Assembly (NCBI GenBank): GCA_003162395.1
Contig: PMON01000069.1
Coordinates: forward strand, 11,277-43,842
Direction: 5' to 3'
Source: Acidimicrobiaceae bacterium
Lineage (GTDB): Bacteria; Actinomycetota; Acidimicrobiia; Acidimicrobiales; RAAP-2
DNA: 32,566 nt
Part shown: positions 23,373 to 32,432 of the stretch, piece after piece
Numbering within the stretch: the stretch's first letter is position 1
Layout of the letters: every line of letters begins with the position of its first letter
Position numbers and translations under genes: made by a program
The notes under the pieces: model-generated
The model's database searches: none
What the model was told of the DNA's origin: nothing
What the model saw: the letters and a program-made list of their open reading frames with translations, nothing else

Positions 23373-24076
23373 GGCTCGCTCCCGAACGCGCGCTCGACCA
23401 TGTCGCACAGGTCGGCGACGAGCCGTGCGAGCACGTCGCGTCCCTCCAAGCTGCTGGCGGTCGTCGGATCGCCCAGCACGCCGGTCGGCGAGACCGCGGC
23501 GACGCCGCGGCGGCGCAGCTCGGCGGCCAGCTCGCGAAGCGGGGTGGTCACGCCGGTCACGAGCTCATTGTGTCGCACGCTTGGCGGGTCGAGCGCGAGG
23601 ACGAGCGAGGTCTCGGTGCGCCCGGCGTGCGCGTCGGCACCCTCGATGCTCGGCACGAAGCACGCGACGCGGTCGCCCTCGTCCGCGGCGACTCGCTCGA
23701 CGTGCGCGAGGGCGTCGACGTTGCCACCGTGACCGCTCACGACCACGACGCCCCTCGCCCACGGCCTCGCCGAGCGGATGAGCTCGGTGAGGTAGGCCGC
23801 GAGCGCCTCGGTGCCGACCGAGAGCGTGCCGGCGAACCCCGCGTGCTCGCCGCTCGCCCCGACGCCGATCAGCGGCGCGACGACCACGTCGCCACGGGCC
23901 GCCGCGAGCGCCTCGCACAGCGCGGCAGCGACGGTCGAGTCGGTCCCGAGTGGCAGGTGCGGCCCGTGCTGCTCGCATGCCCCGACGGGCACGACGACGA
24001 GGAGGCGCCCGGCCTTCTCGGCGATGTCGATCGTCGAGCGCTCCGCGAGCGCCGGACCGCTCACCGCATCCCCCAT
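23369..24076 (-). CDS. mftE: MftE, creatininase-family mycofactocin precursor peptidase
   Basis: 235 residues. MftE removes the modified C-terminal dipeptide from the precursor after MftC has acted. The creatininase-fold metal and active-site motifs are present: ACEQHGPHLPLGTDS, GASGEHAGFAGTLS, VSGHGGNVDAL and DAHAGRTETSLVL. The start is the ATG at 24076 (16-base overlap with fixA) or, matching the habit of this operon, the GTG at 24062-24064 with a GTGA overlap. It is separated from mftC by six electron-transfer genes rather than adjoining it. Confidence 0.93.
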   Translation of the reverse strand: MGDAVSGPALAERSTIDIAEKAGRLLVVVPVGACEQHGPHLPLGTDSTVAAALCEALAAARGDVVVAPLIGVGASGEHAGFAGTLSVGTEALAAYLTELIRSARPWARGVVVVSGHGGNVDALAHVERVAADEGDRVACFVPSIEGADAHAGRTETSLVLALDPPSVRHNELVTGVTTPLRELAAELRRRGVAAVSPTGVLGDPTTASSLEGRDVLARLVADLCDMVERAFGSEP

Positions 24077-24930
24077 CGCTCGAGACGCTCGAGGATCGCC
24101 ACGGCCGCGTCCTCGGGGTCGCAGCGCACGAGCTCGGGGGGGTCGCGTCGAGACAGCGTGCCCGCCACCTCGATCGCACGTCGAACCGGGTCGCGCTCGA
24201 CGGGGGCCGCGAGATCCGAGGCCCGAGGGCGGTAGGGACCGAGGACCGTGCCGGCAGGATCACCGCGCCGGGCGCCGGGGGGTGCCGGCACCCGTCGCTC
24301 GGCCACCGCTCCTCGGCCCGCGGCGAGGTCGAGCACCCGTCGCAGTGGCGCGCGCGTCGGCGCCGCGGCGGCTGGGCCGACCGAGATGACGCAGGGCGCC
24401 TCAAGCGAGAGCCGCTCGCGGCGTCCCGCGTCGAGGCGCCGCACCCCGAGCACCCGGCCGTCGTCGAGCGTCGCCTCGCGCAGCCCGAGGCCCTGGGGGA
24501 CGCCGAGGCGCTGGGCGAGCCGCGACGGGACCGTGCCCGACGCCCGGTCGCCGGACGCCTCGCCGCACACCACGACCGAGGCGCCGTCGCAGAGCTCGGC
24601 GAGCGCACCGGCCACGACGTCGCTCGGCCACTGCGACTCGGGGTGTGCGTCGTCGACGTCCTCGTCGCCGACGACCACGCGGACCGCTCGGTGTGCGCCC
24701 TCGGCGAGCACCGTCAGCAGGACGTCGACGGACCGGGGACCCGCCACCGCGACGACCACGAGGTCGTGGCCGAGCCCCGCGGCGATCGAGGCCCCCGTCG
24801 CGCACGCCGCCGCGTCCGCCGTGGAACGCACCAGGTGGCGCTCGTCCAGGCGCACCGTGCCCGTCAGCCAGTCCACCTCGATGACGGGCGCGAAGGGCTT
24901 CACGGGCACGCACACGAAGGGCTCACCCAC
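24061..24930 (-). CDS. fixA: Electron transfer flavoprotein beta subunit (FixA type), mycofactocin-associated
   Basis: 289 residues from a GTG at 24928-24930 that overlaps the fixX stop by 8 bases. The beginning FVCVPVKPFAPVIEVDWLTG is the ETF-beta start. VVVCGEASGDRASGTVPSRLAQRLG corresponds to the conserved nucleotide-binding and recognition region of FixA/EtfB (usually GxxxxDxxxGxxxxxLAExLG). The fixA-specific middle is followed by an Arg/Pro-rich tail that is less conserved. With FixB it forms the flavin-bearing heterodimer that passes electrons to FixC/FixX. Confidence 0.9.
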   Translation of the reverse strand: MGEPFVCVPVKPFAPVIEVDWLTGTVRLDERHLVRSTADAAACATGASIAAGLGHDLVVVAVAGPRSVDVLLTVLAEGAHRAVRVVVGDEDVDDAHPESQWPSDVVAGALAELCDGASVVVCGEASGDRASGTVPSRLAQRLGVPQGLGLREATLDDGRVLGVRRLDAGRRERLSLEAPCVISVGPAAAAPTRAPLRRVLDLAAGRGAVAERRVPAPPGARRGDPAGTVLGPYRPRASDLAAPVERDPVRRAIEVAGTLSRRDPPELVRCDPEDAAVAILERLERWGMR

Positions 24931-25225
24931 GTCGGACGATCACTCCCTTGCCGCCCTCGGGGTAGCGCCAGCTGATCGCGCCGGCCTCGTTGCACACGAG
25001 GTAGCACGAGCCGCACTCGAAGCACTGCTCGTAGTTGAACAGCACGCCGCCCGAGGACAGCTCGACGAAGAGGCTCGCGGGGCACACCGTCACGCACGCC
25101 TTGGTCGTGCAGCCCTCGCAGGCGTCGCCGTCGACGACGATGTGGGCATCTGCGGCGACGTCGAAGGTGGCCGTCGCCATGCGGTCCTCGAAGTCGAGAC
25201 CGTCGAAGTCGTCGTGCGTCGTCAT
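24923..25225 (-). CDS. fixX: Ferredoxin-like protein FixX
   Basis: 100 residues from the ATG at 25223-25225 (ATGA overlap with the fixC stop). Two cysteine clusters are present, CEGCTTKACVTVCP and CFECGSCYLVCN, as in FixX and the C-terminus of ETF-quinone oxidoreductase. The second carries the ECGSCxxVC pattern; one or two iron-sulfur clusters are possible. It completes the FixC partner that delivers electrons to or from the quinone pool or other acceptors. Confidence 0.93.
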   Translation of the reverse strand: MTTHDDFDGLDFEDRMATATFDVAADAHIVVDGDACEGCTTKACVTVCPASLFVELSSGGVLFNYEQCFECGSCYLVCNEAGAISWRYPEGGKGVIVRRG

Positions 25226-26523
25226 CGGAAGACCCTGATCGTCGCGACCGCGCTTCGCAGCGCGGCGAGGGTGCCGATGCCCCGCGTGCGCATCGTGCGC
25301 CGGATCGTCCGCAGCAGACCGGGCTTGGCCGCCGGATTCGCCACGGTGAAGAACGACTCGGCGACGTCGCACACGAGCCCGGGCTGGACGTGCTGGACGA
25401 ACTCGCTGAACACCACGCCCGGCGCGCGACGCAGGCGCACGTGGTCCTTGATGACGAACGAGTCGGCGAGCAGCCGCGCGTAGTGCCGGTGCGTTGCGGC
25501 AAGGCCGTCGGGCTCGCGGCGAGCGAGCACGGCGGCCCTCGCCGCGATCGCTCCCGCGGCCATCGCGAAGTTGACGCCCTCCAGCCACACGCCCGCCGCG
25601 AGCGTCATCGACGCGGCGTCACCGGCCACCACGATGCCGGGCCTTCCGAGCGTCGGCATCGCGTCGTAGCCGCCCTCGGGGATGAGGTGCGCCGCGTACT
25701 CCACGAGCTCGGTGCCCGCGACGAGCGGGGCGATCGAGGGGTGCGACTTCATCGCCGCCAGGACCTCTTCGGGCCGGCGCTTGGACGCCGCCAGGTCGTC
25801 CAGCTTGAGCACGCAGCCGACCGCCAGGGTGTCGAGGTTCGTGTAGAGGAAGCCGCCGCCGGTGATCTCGCCGGTCGCCCCCAGCATCTCGATGTCGCAG
25901 CCCTCGCGCCCGGTGAGGTTGAACCTCGACTCGAGCTCGCCGCGATCGAGGGCGAGCACCTCTTTGACCCCCAGGGTCATGTGGTGCCGGGAGAACGCCG
26001 CGTAGAGCCCCGCCTCCCTCGCGAGGAACGAGTTGACGCCGTCGCACGCGACGACGAGCGAGCACGACAGGTCGCCGTCGGGGCGGTCCGTCGCGACGCC
26101 GACGACCCTGCCCTCGTCGAGCCGTAGCCCCGTGGCCGTCGTCGAGGCGACGAGGGTGGCCCCTGCGGCCACCGCCTCGTCGGCGAGCCACTGGTCGAAC
26201 TCGCCGCGGTACGCCGTGATGCCGTTGTACGGCGGCGCCCCCCAGGCCTGCACGCGAACGTCGAGGGAGACCGACTGTGTCTCGGTCATCAGCATGGTCG
26301 ATCGTCGCGTCACGACTCGCTGGATGGGCGCGCGGTCGCGCCACGCCGGCAGGATGTCGTCGAGCACGCGCGGGTAGATCACCCCGCCGTAGACGTTCTT
26401 CGACCCTGGGAACGGGCCGCGCTCGAGGAGGCACGTGGCGATTCCTGCTCGCGCGAGCTGGAGGGCCGCGATCGACCCGGCCGGTCCCGCGCCGACGACC
26501 ACCACCTCGAAGTCGGTGGTCAC
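25222..26523 (-). CDS. fixC: FixC flavoprotein (ETF-quinone oxidoreductase-like)
   Basis: 433 residues. The N-terminal FAD motif VVVVGAGPAGSIAALQLARAG is followed by ERGPFPGSKNVYGGVIYPR, AYRGEFDQWLADEAVAAGA and the second FAD-binding motif IVVAGDAASMTLAAGVWLEG with NFAMAAGAIAA, all standard for FixC. It starts with GTG at 26521-26523, overlapping the fixB stop by GTGA. It is part of the FixABCX electron-transfer module inside the mycofactocin operon. Confidence 0.94.
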   Translation of the reverse strand: MTTDFEVVVVGAGPAGSIAALQLARAGIATCLLERGPFPGSKNVYGGVIYPRVLDDILPAWRDRAPIQRVVTRRSTMLMTETQSVSLDVRVQAWGAPPYNGITAYRGEFDQWLADEAVAAGATLVASTTATGLRLDEGRVVGVATDRPDGDLSCSLVVACDGVNSFLAREAGLYAAFSRHHMTLGVKEVLALDRGELESRFNLTGREGCDIEMLGATGEITGGGFLYTNLDTLAVGCVLKLDDLAASKRRPEEVLAAMKSHPSIAPLVAGTELVEYAAHLIPEGGYDAMPTLGRPGIVVAGDAASMTLAAGVWLEGVNFAMAAGAIAARAAVLARREPDGLAATHRHYARLLADSFVIKDHVRLRRAPGVVFSEFVQHVQPGLVCDVAESFFTVANPAAKPGLLRTIRRTMRTRGIGTLAALRSAVATIRVFR

Positions 26524-27422
26524 GATGCCTCGGCGAGCCGCCGGTCGAGCGCTCGGAGCGTCGCGGCGGCGTCGGCGACGACCGCGAGGTCCGCCATCGC
26601 CATCATCGGGCAGGCGGCGTCGGTGTTGACCGCCACGATCCGCCCCGGCGAGCCGAGGCCCGCGGTGTGCTGGACCGCTCCAGAGATGCCGAGCGCGACG
26701 TAGAGCTGTGGGTCGACCGTGACGCCCGTCGTGCCGATCTGGCGCTCGTGGCCGACGATGCCCCGATCCGCGATCGGCCGCGTCGCGCCGAGGGAGGCCC
26801 CGAGGGCGGCAGCGACCTCAGCCAGCATCGCGAACTCCTCGGGCCCCCCGAGCCCGACGCCGCCGGCGACGATGCGCTCGGCGTCGCTGAGGTCGAGCTC
26901 TGCGGGGTCCGCGTCGTCGACGCCGAGGACCGTGGCGTCACGGCGCATCGGCGCGCCGAGCTCGACGACGACCGGATCGGGTTGACGCGGCACGACGGCG
27001 CGGACGGTGGCCGCTCGCGGCACCAGCGTCGTCACCGCGGGTCCGAGCACCGGCACGGTGACGGACACCACGCCTTCGTGTCGCGTCATGGTCGCGCGGC
27101 TCGACAAGACCTCCGTGCACCAGGCATGGCACGGTCGGCCGAGCTCGCCGGCAAGCCGGCCGGCGAGGTCTCGTCCGTCCGCGGAGCCGGGAAGGACGAT
27201 CATCGGTTCGCCCGAGAGGATCTCGGCGAGCCCCGCTGCCCACGACCCCGGCGCGAAGGGTCCTGCCTCGCACGTGCGCAGCTCGCGGACCTCGACGCGC
27301 AGCGACGCTGCCGCCGCCATCGCCCCCTCGCCGATGACGAGGACGCGCCCCAGGGCCTCGGCGACCGTTGCGTCGGCCCCCACGGGCAGCCGGCCGTCTC
27401 GCACGGGCACCACGGCGATCAC
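26520..27422 (-). CDS. fixB: Electron transfer flavoprotein alpha subunit (FixB type), mycofactocin-associated
   Basis: 300 residues from GTG at 27420-27422 (GTGA overlap with the upstream oxidoreductase). The C-terminal FAD domain is clear: IVAGGVGLGGPEEFAMLAEV, ATRPIADRGIVGHERQIGTT, TVDPQLYVALGISGAVQHTA and VAVNTDAACPMMAMADLAV. This is the usual EtfA sequence of motifs. The N-terminal half is divergent and shorter than in typical EtfA. Confidence 0.93.
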   Translation of the reverse strand: MIAVVPVRDGRLPVGADATVAEALGRVLVIGEGAMAAAASLRVEVRELRTCEAGPFAPGSWAAGLAEILSGEPMIVLPGSADGRDLAGRLAGELGRPCHAWCTEVLSSRATMTRHEGVVSVTVPVLGPAVTTLVPRAATVRAVVPRQPDPVVVELGAPMRRDATVLGVDDADPAELDLSDAERIVAGGVGLGGPEEFAMLAEVAAALGASLGATRPIADRGIVGHERQIGTTGVTVDPQLYVALGISGAVQHTAGLGSPGRIVAVNTDAACPMMAMADLAVVADAAATLRALDRRLAEAS

Positions 27423-29380
27423 AGCACGAGCCCCACGCGGTCGCCATCGAGCACCGCAGCGTGCGCGCGGCGCGGTGCGCGCGCGTCGCCGATGACGTGC
27501 ACCTCTCGACCACGAGCACGCAGGCTCGTGGCGAGCGCGTCGTCAGGGACGCCGGGCACGGCGAGGACAACGACGTCGACCTCACGAGTGCCGTTCGCGC
27601 CGGTTCGGACGTCCTGGACCGCGACCCCGCCGGGCAGCAGCGACGTGACGAGGGTGCTCGTGGACTGGACGATCCCCTTGCTCGTCGCCCGGACCCAGAA
27701 CTGCTCGAGGTCGAGTGTCACGCCCAGATCCTGTCCGACGACGAGCGCGGGGCTCGCGATCTCGACGGCGTGTCCCCGATCGGCGAGCAGCTCGGCGACG
27801 GACGTCGCCTGATGGAAGCCGAGCTCGTCGACGACGAGCACGCGCGGTCCCGAAAGGGGGTCGCCACGGAGCACGTCGACCACGTCGAGGAGCTGCGGCG
27901 AGCCATCGGGCCGGTCGCCCGCCCACCACGGGAGCCCCGGGAGCGAGCCGGTCGCCGCGACGACGACGTCAGGGCCCAGGGCGTCGACGTCGTCCGCGTC
28001 CGCGTCGACGCCGGTGGCCACGTCCACGCCGAGCGAGGCGAGCTCACGAACGAGGTTGCGCACGAGGTCGCCGAACTCCGCTCGACCGGGCACCCGCGCG
28101 GCGAGCGTGGCCTGTCCCCCGACGTCGTGCTCACGCTCGACGACGACGACCTCGTGGCCGCGCCGCGCGGCGGTGACGGCGGCCTGCAGCCCCGCCGGGC
28201 CGGCTCCCACGACCACGACGCGCCGCCGGTGCTGGGCCCGAGCGAGGCGAGGGCGCACCTCCCTGCCGGTCCGGGGGTTCTCGATGCAGCCGAGCCAGCG
28301 ATTGAGCCCCATGCGCCCGACGCACTCTTGGTTGCACGACAGGCACAGGCGCACGTCCTCGCCGTGGCCGGAGCGAGCCTTGCGAGCGAAGTCCGCGTCG
28401 GCGATCTGTCCGCGCACGATGCCGACGAGGTCGCAGTGCCCGTCACGAAGCGCGCGATCGGCCTGCAGCGGATCCTTGAAGCGCCCGACCCCGATCACGG
28501 GCAGGCTGACGCGCCGGCGGATCGCCGACGGGATGAACAGCGCGTAGCCGGGGCGCACCGCCATCGAGGCTTCGATCGCGAAGAGCGACGCCGTCGCGAC
28601 GCCGATGGAGGTGTTGAGGAAGTCGACCTTGCCGGTCGCCTCGACCAGCACGGCGACCTCGACGGCCTCGTCGATCGTGGTCCCGTTGTCGACCAGCTCG
28701 TCACCGCAGAGCCGGACTCCGAGTGCGGCGTCGCTGCCGATCGCGTCGCGCACCGCGTCGATCAAGGTGACCAAGAGCAGCGCGCGACGCTCGAGGGAGC
28801 CACCCCATCGGTCCTCCCTGCGATTCGTCGCCGACGAGAGGAACTGGCGGACGATCGAGGAGTGCGAGCACTGCAGCTCGACGCCGTCGAAGCCCCCCGC
28901 CATGCAGCGCGCGGCCACGTCCGCGTAGCCCGCGACGATCTGGGCGATCTCGGACTCGTCCACGGGTTTCGGGACCTCACGGAACAGCGGGTCCGCGATC
29001 GGCGACGGGGCCCAGACGGGGCGCCGCGAGTACATCGACGACGCCTGGCCGCCGTTGTGGTTGAGCTGGGCGAGGATCGGCGTCCCGTGCGCATGGACGG
29101 CCTCGGTGATCCGCCGGTAGCCCTCGAGGACGGCCGGGTTGAAGCCGTGGATCAGCTTCTCGTAGGGCCAGTCCGTCGCGTGCGTCGAGTGCTCCTCGGT
29201 GATGATGAGCCCCGCGCCGCCTCTCGCGCGCTCGGCGTAGTACGCCGCGTGCTGGGCGGACGGCAGCCCGTCGACCGCGAAGTTCGTGAGGTGCGCAGAG
29301 AACACGATGCGATTCGCGAGCCGCAGCGGCCCCACCTCGAGCGGCGTGAACAGCAGCTCGTAGCGCTGGGAGCGGCTCAC
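27419..29380 (-). CDS. Mycofactocin system FadH/OYE-family oxidoreductase (copy 1)
   Basis: 653 residues from the GTG at 29378-29380 (GTGA overlap); the open frame upstream belongs to the neighbour. Domains in order are: an FMN TIM barrel of the old yellow enzyme/2,4-dienoyl-CoA reductase type (FTPLEVGPLRLANRIVFSAH, ILAQLNHNGGQ, RQFLSSATNRREDRWGGSLE); the iron-sulfur segment CLSCNQECVG with a fourth Cys in LGCIENP; and an FAD/NAD domain starting VVVVGAGPAGLQAAVTAARRG. The C-terminal nucleotide domain ends VIGDARAP. This is the FMN/4Fe-4S/FAD architecture of FadH. Such pairs are a recurrent part of mycofactocin loci; the substrate is unknown. Confidence 0.9.
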   Translation of the reverse strand: MSRSQRYELLFTPLEVGPLRLANRIVFSAHLTNFAVDGLPSAQHAAYYAERARGGAGLIITEEHSTHATDWPYEKLIHGFNPAVLEGYRRITEAVHAHGTPILAQLNHNGGQASSMYSRRPVWAPSPIADPLFREVPKPVDESEIAQIVAGYADVAARCMAGGFDGVELQCSHSSIVRQFLSSATNRREDRWGGSLERRALLLVTLIDAVRDAIGSDAALGVRLCGDELVDNGTTIDEAVEVAVLVEATGKVDFLNTSIGVATASLFAIEASMAVRPGYALFIPSAIRRRVSLPVIGVGRFKDPLQADRALRDGHCDLVGIVRGQIADADFARKARSGHGEDVRLCLSCNQECVGRMGLNRWLGCIENPRTGREVRPRLARAQHRRRVVVVGAGPAGLQAAVTAARRGHEVVVVEREHDVGGQATLAARVPGRAEFGDLVRNLVRELASLGVDVATGVDADADDVDALGPDVVVAATGSLPGLPWWAGDRPDGSPQLLDVVDVLRGDPLSGPRVLVVDELGFHQATSVAELLADRGHAVEIASPALVVGQDLGVTLDLEQFWVRATSKGIVQSTSTLVTSLLPGGVAVQDVRTGANGTREVDVVVLAVPGVPDDALATSLRARGREVHVIGDARAPRRAHAAVLDGDRVGLVL

Positions 29381-31320
29381 GACGTGACCGGTCTGAGCTC
29401 GAGCGCGGCCTGGCGTGCCTCGAGCATCGCGGCCAGGATGCCGCGTGGCGCGATCGCGTCGCCGATCACGCGCACCGGCGCCCTCCACGTGCGCCCCGGG
29501 AGCCGGTGTCCCGCGTCGACGCACTGGTCGGCAGGGATCGACGTGATCGACCCGGTGAACCGGTCCTCGACGACGACAGCTCGCTCGACGACCTTGACCG
29601 CGACGGCGTGCAGCACGACGTCGGCCCCGCCCGCCGCGAGACGAGCGTTCGCCGCGACGAGGTCGCCGGATGCAGAGAGCTGCGAGCCGACCACCACGTC
29701 GGGGGTGACGAGCGTGACGTGCGCCCCTGCCGCGAGGGCGAGCTCGACGACGGCGACCCCGATCGGCCCGCCGATCGGGTCGAGCACCACGACGTCGCCG
29801 CGCAGCGTGCGGCCCCGTGCGGCCGCGAGCGCGTCGAAGAGCTCGACCGAGCCGTCGTCACCGTCGCGAAGCGACGGTGACGACGGCATCCCGCCGGTTG
29901 CGGCGACCACCACGTGGGCGTCGGGGAACTCTCGAGGGTCGACCTCGCGACCTGTCACGATGGTCACCCCCTCCTCGCCGAGCTCGCGGTCGAGCCAGTC
30001 GCACAGGGCCGCGAGCCGCTCTCGACCGGGCAGGCGCGCCGCGCTGCGCAGCATGCCCCCGAGCGTGTCACGCTGCTCGAACAGCGTGACACGGTGGCCC
30101 TCATGGGCGAGCAGCCGTGCCGCCTCCATGCCCGCGATCCCGCCGCCGATGACGACGGCGTCACTGCGAACGACAGGCGGCGCGCTCGCGCTCCCGTCGA
30201 CGTCGAGCGCCGCGTCGTCGACCTCGTGGCCGGCCACCGGGTTCACGCAGCACGAGACGATCGGATTGCGCGGATCGCGCACGAGGCAGTGCTGGTTGCA
30301 CAGGATGCACGGTCGGATCCGGTCGGCACGGCGATGCTTCGCCTTGTCGCAGACGTCGGGGTCGGCGATCTGGGCACGTGTCATCTCCACGAGATCGCAT
30401 GACCCGTCCTCGAGGAGCCGCGATGCTTGGGCGACGTCGACGATCGAGCCCTGCACGCAGACCGGCGTCGTGATGTCGAGGGCTCGAAGTGCCGAGCGCA
30501 CCTCGCTCGTCAGCTGCTCGTTGAATCCCGCGGCCTCGTGGCCGTCCGGCTGGGTCGCGGCCTCCGAGTAGATCGAGCCTCGAACGACGCAGACGTAGTC
30601 GACGTCCGCGGCGATGCCCCCCAGCAGCTCGGTGGCGCTCACCGCGGTGAGCCCGGCCCAGGGGGCGAGCTCGTCGGCACAGAACCGAAGCCCGAGCACC
30701 TTGTCGCCGATCGCGGCGCGTACGGCTCCGAGCACCTCGCGCAGCAGCCGCGAGCGATCCGTGCCGTAGGCATCGCCGCGTAGGTTGGTGAGGCCCGAGG
30801 AGAACTGTCGAAGCAGGCTGTGCTGGCCCGCGTTGAGCTCGACGCCGTCGCAGCCTGAGCCGGTGGCGAGCGCGGCGCCGTCGGCGAACCCGTCAACGAG
30901 CTGGGTGATCTCGTCGGTGCCCATCACGAGAGGCTGCTCGTGGGTGTGCACGTTCGGCACCAGTGACGGCGCCCACAGCGCGTCCTGGGTCCACGCGGTC
31001 GATCCCTGCATGCCCGCGTGCCCGAGTCCGGCGAGCACCAGCGCGCCGTGCGGCGCGCACGCGGCGGACGCGCTGGACCAGCCGCTCTCGCACGACGCCG
31101 CGAGCGGTGCTCGCTCGTAGGGCCAGTCGCTCTCGTGGACCGACGCGATCTCGGTCACGACGACGCCGCAGCCGCCGCGCGCACGTCGCTCGTAGTAGGC
31201 GGCGTGCCGGTCCGACAGCGACCGGTCGCGTCCGAGATTGGTCACGTGCGGGCCGAAGAGGACCCGGTTGGCGGCGACCGCGCTGCCGATCGGGAGCGCG
31301 TCGAACAGCCCCCCGCTCAC
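29377..31320 (-). CDS. Mycofactocin system FadH/OYE-family oxidoreductase (copy 2)
   Basis: 647 residues from the GTG at 31318-31320, overlapping the mftC stop as GTGA. It has the same domain order as the adjacent paralogue: barrel (FDALPIGSAVAANRVLFGPH, DGVELNAGQHSLLRQFSSGL), iron-sulfur CILCNQHCL with CCVNP, FAD motif VVIGGGIAGMEAARLLAHEG and a second Rossmann region (VVVLDPIGGPIGVAVVELAL). The barrel has diverged: the usual TNxRxDxxGGSLExR segment reads TNLRGDAYGTDRSRLLRE. The two may act as partners or on different substrates. The position directly after mftC suggests a role in cofactor maturation or use (inference). Confidence 0.9.
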   Translation of the reverse strand: MSGGLFDALPIGSAVAANRVLFGPHVTNLGRDRSLSDRHAAYYERRARGGCGVVVTEIASVHESDWPYERAPLAASCESGWSSASAACAPHGALVLAGLGHAGMQGSTAWTQDALWAPSLVPNVHTHEQPLVMGTDEITQLVDGFADGAALATGSGCDGVELNAGQHSLLRQFSSGLTNLRGDAYGTDRSRLLREVLGAVRAAIGDKVLGLRFCADELAPWAGLTAVSATELLGGIAADVDYVCVVRGSIYSEAATQPDGHEAAGFNEQLTSEVRSALRALDITTPVCVQGSIVDVAQASRLLEDGSCDLVEMTRAQIADPDVCDKAKHRRADRIRPCILCNQHCLVRDPRNPIVSCCVNPVAGHEVDDAALDVDGSASAPPVVRSDAVVIGGGIAGMEAARLLAHEGHRVTLFEQRDTLGGMLRSAARLPGRERLAALCDWLDRELGEEGVTIVTGREVDPREFPDAHVVVAATGGMPSSPSLRDGDDGSVELFDALAAARGRTLRGDVVVLDPIGGPIGVAVVELALAAGAHVTLVTPDVVVGSQLSASGDLVAANARLAAGGADVVLHAVAVKVVERAVVVEDRFTGSITSIPADQCVDAGHRLPGRTWRAPVRVIGDAIAPRGILAAMLEARQAALELRPVTS

Positions 31321-32432
31321 GTCGTCCGAGCTGCCGCCACCAAGGCGCTCGAGTGGTCGTCGCGAGCCCTCGGCCGAAGCTGCACGACGGCCGCGGTGAC
31401 CGGCGCACCGTGCCCATGGACGCACTCTGGGTCCGGGCCGTCGAGCGGCATGCCCGTGAAGAACTTCGCCGCCATGCACCCGCCGCGGCACGCGTCCCAC
31501 GAGCCGCACGACGCGCACGCGCCCGCGCTGCCCGGGCGGCGCAGCTCGGCGAACAGGTCCGAGTCGCGCCACACCGAGCCGAACCCGCCGTCCGTGCGAA
31601 TGGATCCCGCCCGGAACTGGTCGTGGATCGCGAACGGGCACGCGTAGACGTCGCCGATCGGGTCGACCAGGCACACGACCCTGCCTGCCCCGCACAGGTT
31701 CAGCCCGTCCAGCGGCTCGCCGAACGCGGAGAGATGGAAGAACGAGTCCCCCGTGAGCGTGTCGGGGTGGGCGAGCAGCCAGTCGTACAGCGAGCGATTC
31801 TGCGCAGCCGACGGACGGAGCGACTCGTAGCTGTCGACGCCGCGTCCTGAGGGTCGAAGACGCGTGAGGCGCAGCTGCGCGCCGAACCGCGCCGCAAGCG
31901 CCTCGAACCGGTCGAGCTGCGTCACGTTGTCTCGCGTCATGACGACGGAGATCTTGAAGCGCCCGAAGTCCGCGTCGCTGAGCTCGCGCATGGCCGCGAG
32001 GGCCGCGTCGTACGAGCCTATGCCGCGCACGGCGTCGTTGACCTCCCTCGTCGCGCCGTCGAGCGAGACCTGGACGTCCACGTAGTCCATCGACGCGAGG
32101 CGCCGCGCTCGCTCGCCGGTGATCCGCGTGCCGTTCGTGGAGAATTTGACGCCGACCCTGCGCTCGATGGCGTACTCCAAGAGCTCGAAGAAGTCGCCTC
32201 GGATCGTCGGCTCCCCGCCGCCGACGTTCACGTAGAACACCTTGAGCGCGGCGAACTCGTCGATGAGCGCCTTGGCCTCGCTCGTCGTCAGCTCATCGGG
32301 GTCGCGTCGGCCGGACGAGCTGAGGCAGTGGATGCACGCGAGGTTGCACGCCCACGTGAGCTCCCACGTGAGGCAGATCGGGGCTGCGAGCCCGTGTTCG
32401 AATCGGTCCCGAAGCGAGCTGTCAGCGCCCAT
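31317..32432 (-). CDS. mftC: MftC, mycofactocin radical SAM maturase
   Basis: 371 residues. MftC uses S-adenosylmethionine to oxidatively decarboxylate the C-terminal tyrosine of MftA and cross-link it to the preceding valine. The radical SAM cluster motif CNLACIHC is at about residues 29-36, preceded by ICLTWELTWA. NVGGGEPTIRGDF is the SAM-binding GGE motif. The C-terminal SPASM domain shows CLVDPIGDVYACPF and CASCGSWDACRGGCMAAKF for auxiliary clusters. The ATG at 32430-32432 overlaps mftB by 11 bases. Length and motifs match MftC of known mycofactocin loci. Confidence 0.96.
   Translation of the reverse strand: MGADSSLRDRFEHGLAAPICLTWELTWACNLACIHCLSSSGRRDPDELTTSEAKALIDEFAALKVFYVNVGGGEPTIRGDFFELLEYAIERRVGVKFSTNGTRITGERARRLASMDYVDVQVSLDGATREVNDAVRGIGSYDAALAAMRELSDADFGRFKISVVMTRDNVTQLDRFEALAARFGAQLRLTRLRPSGRGVDSYESLRPSAAQNRSLYDWLLAHPDTLTGDSFFHLSAFGEPLDGLNLCGAGRVVCLVDPIGDVYACPFAIHDQFRAGSIRTDGGFGSVWRDSDLFAELRRPGSAGACASCGSWDACRGGCMAAKFFTGMPLDGPDPECVHGHGAPVTAAVVQLRPRARDDHSSALVAAARTT

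Noticed and set aside
27368-30571. Plus-strand open frame of more than 1000 codons
   Set aside because: It lies antisense to fixB and the two OYE genes, whose domains are unmistakable; its composition is Arg/Asp-rich low complexity, as expected for the shadow frame of GC-rich codons.
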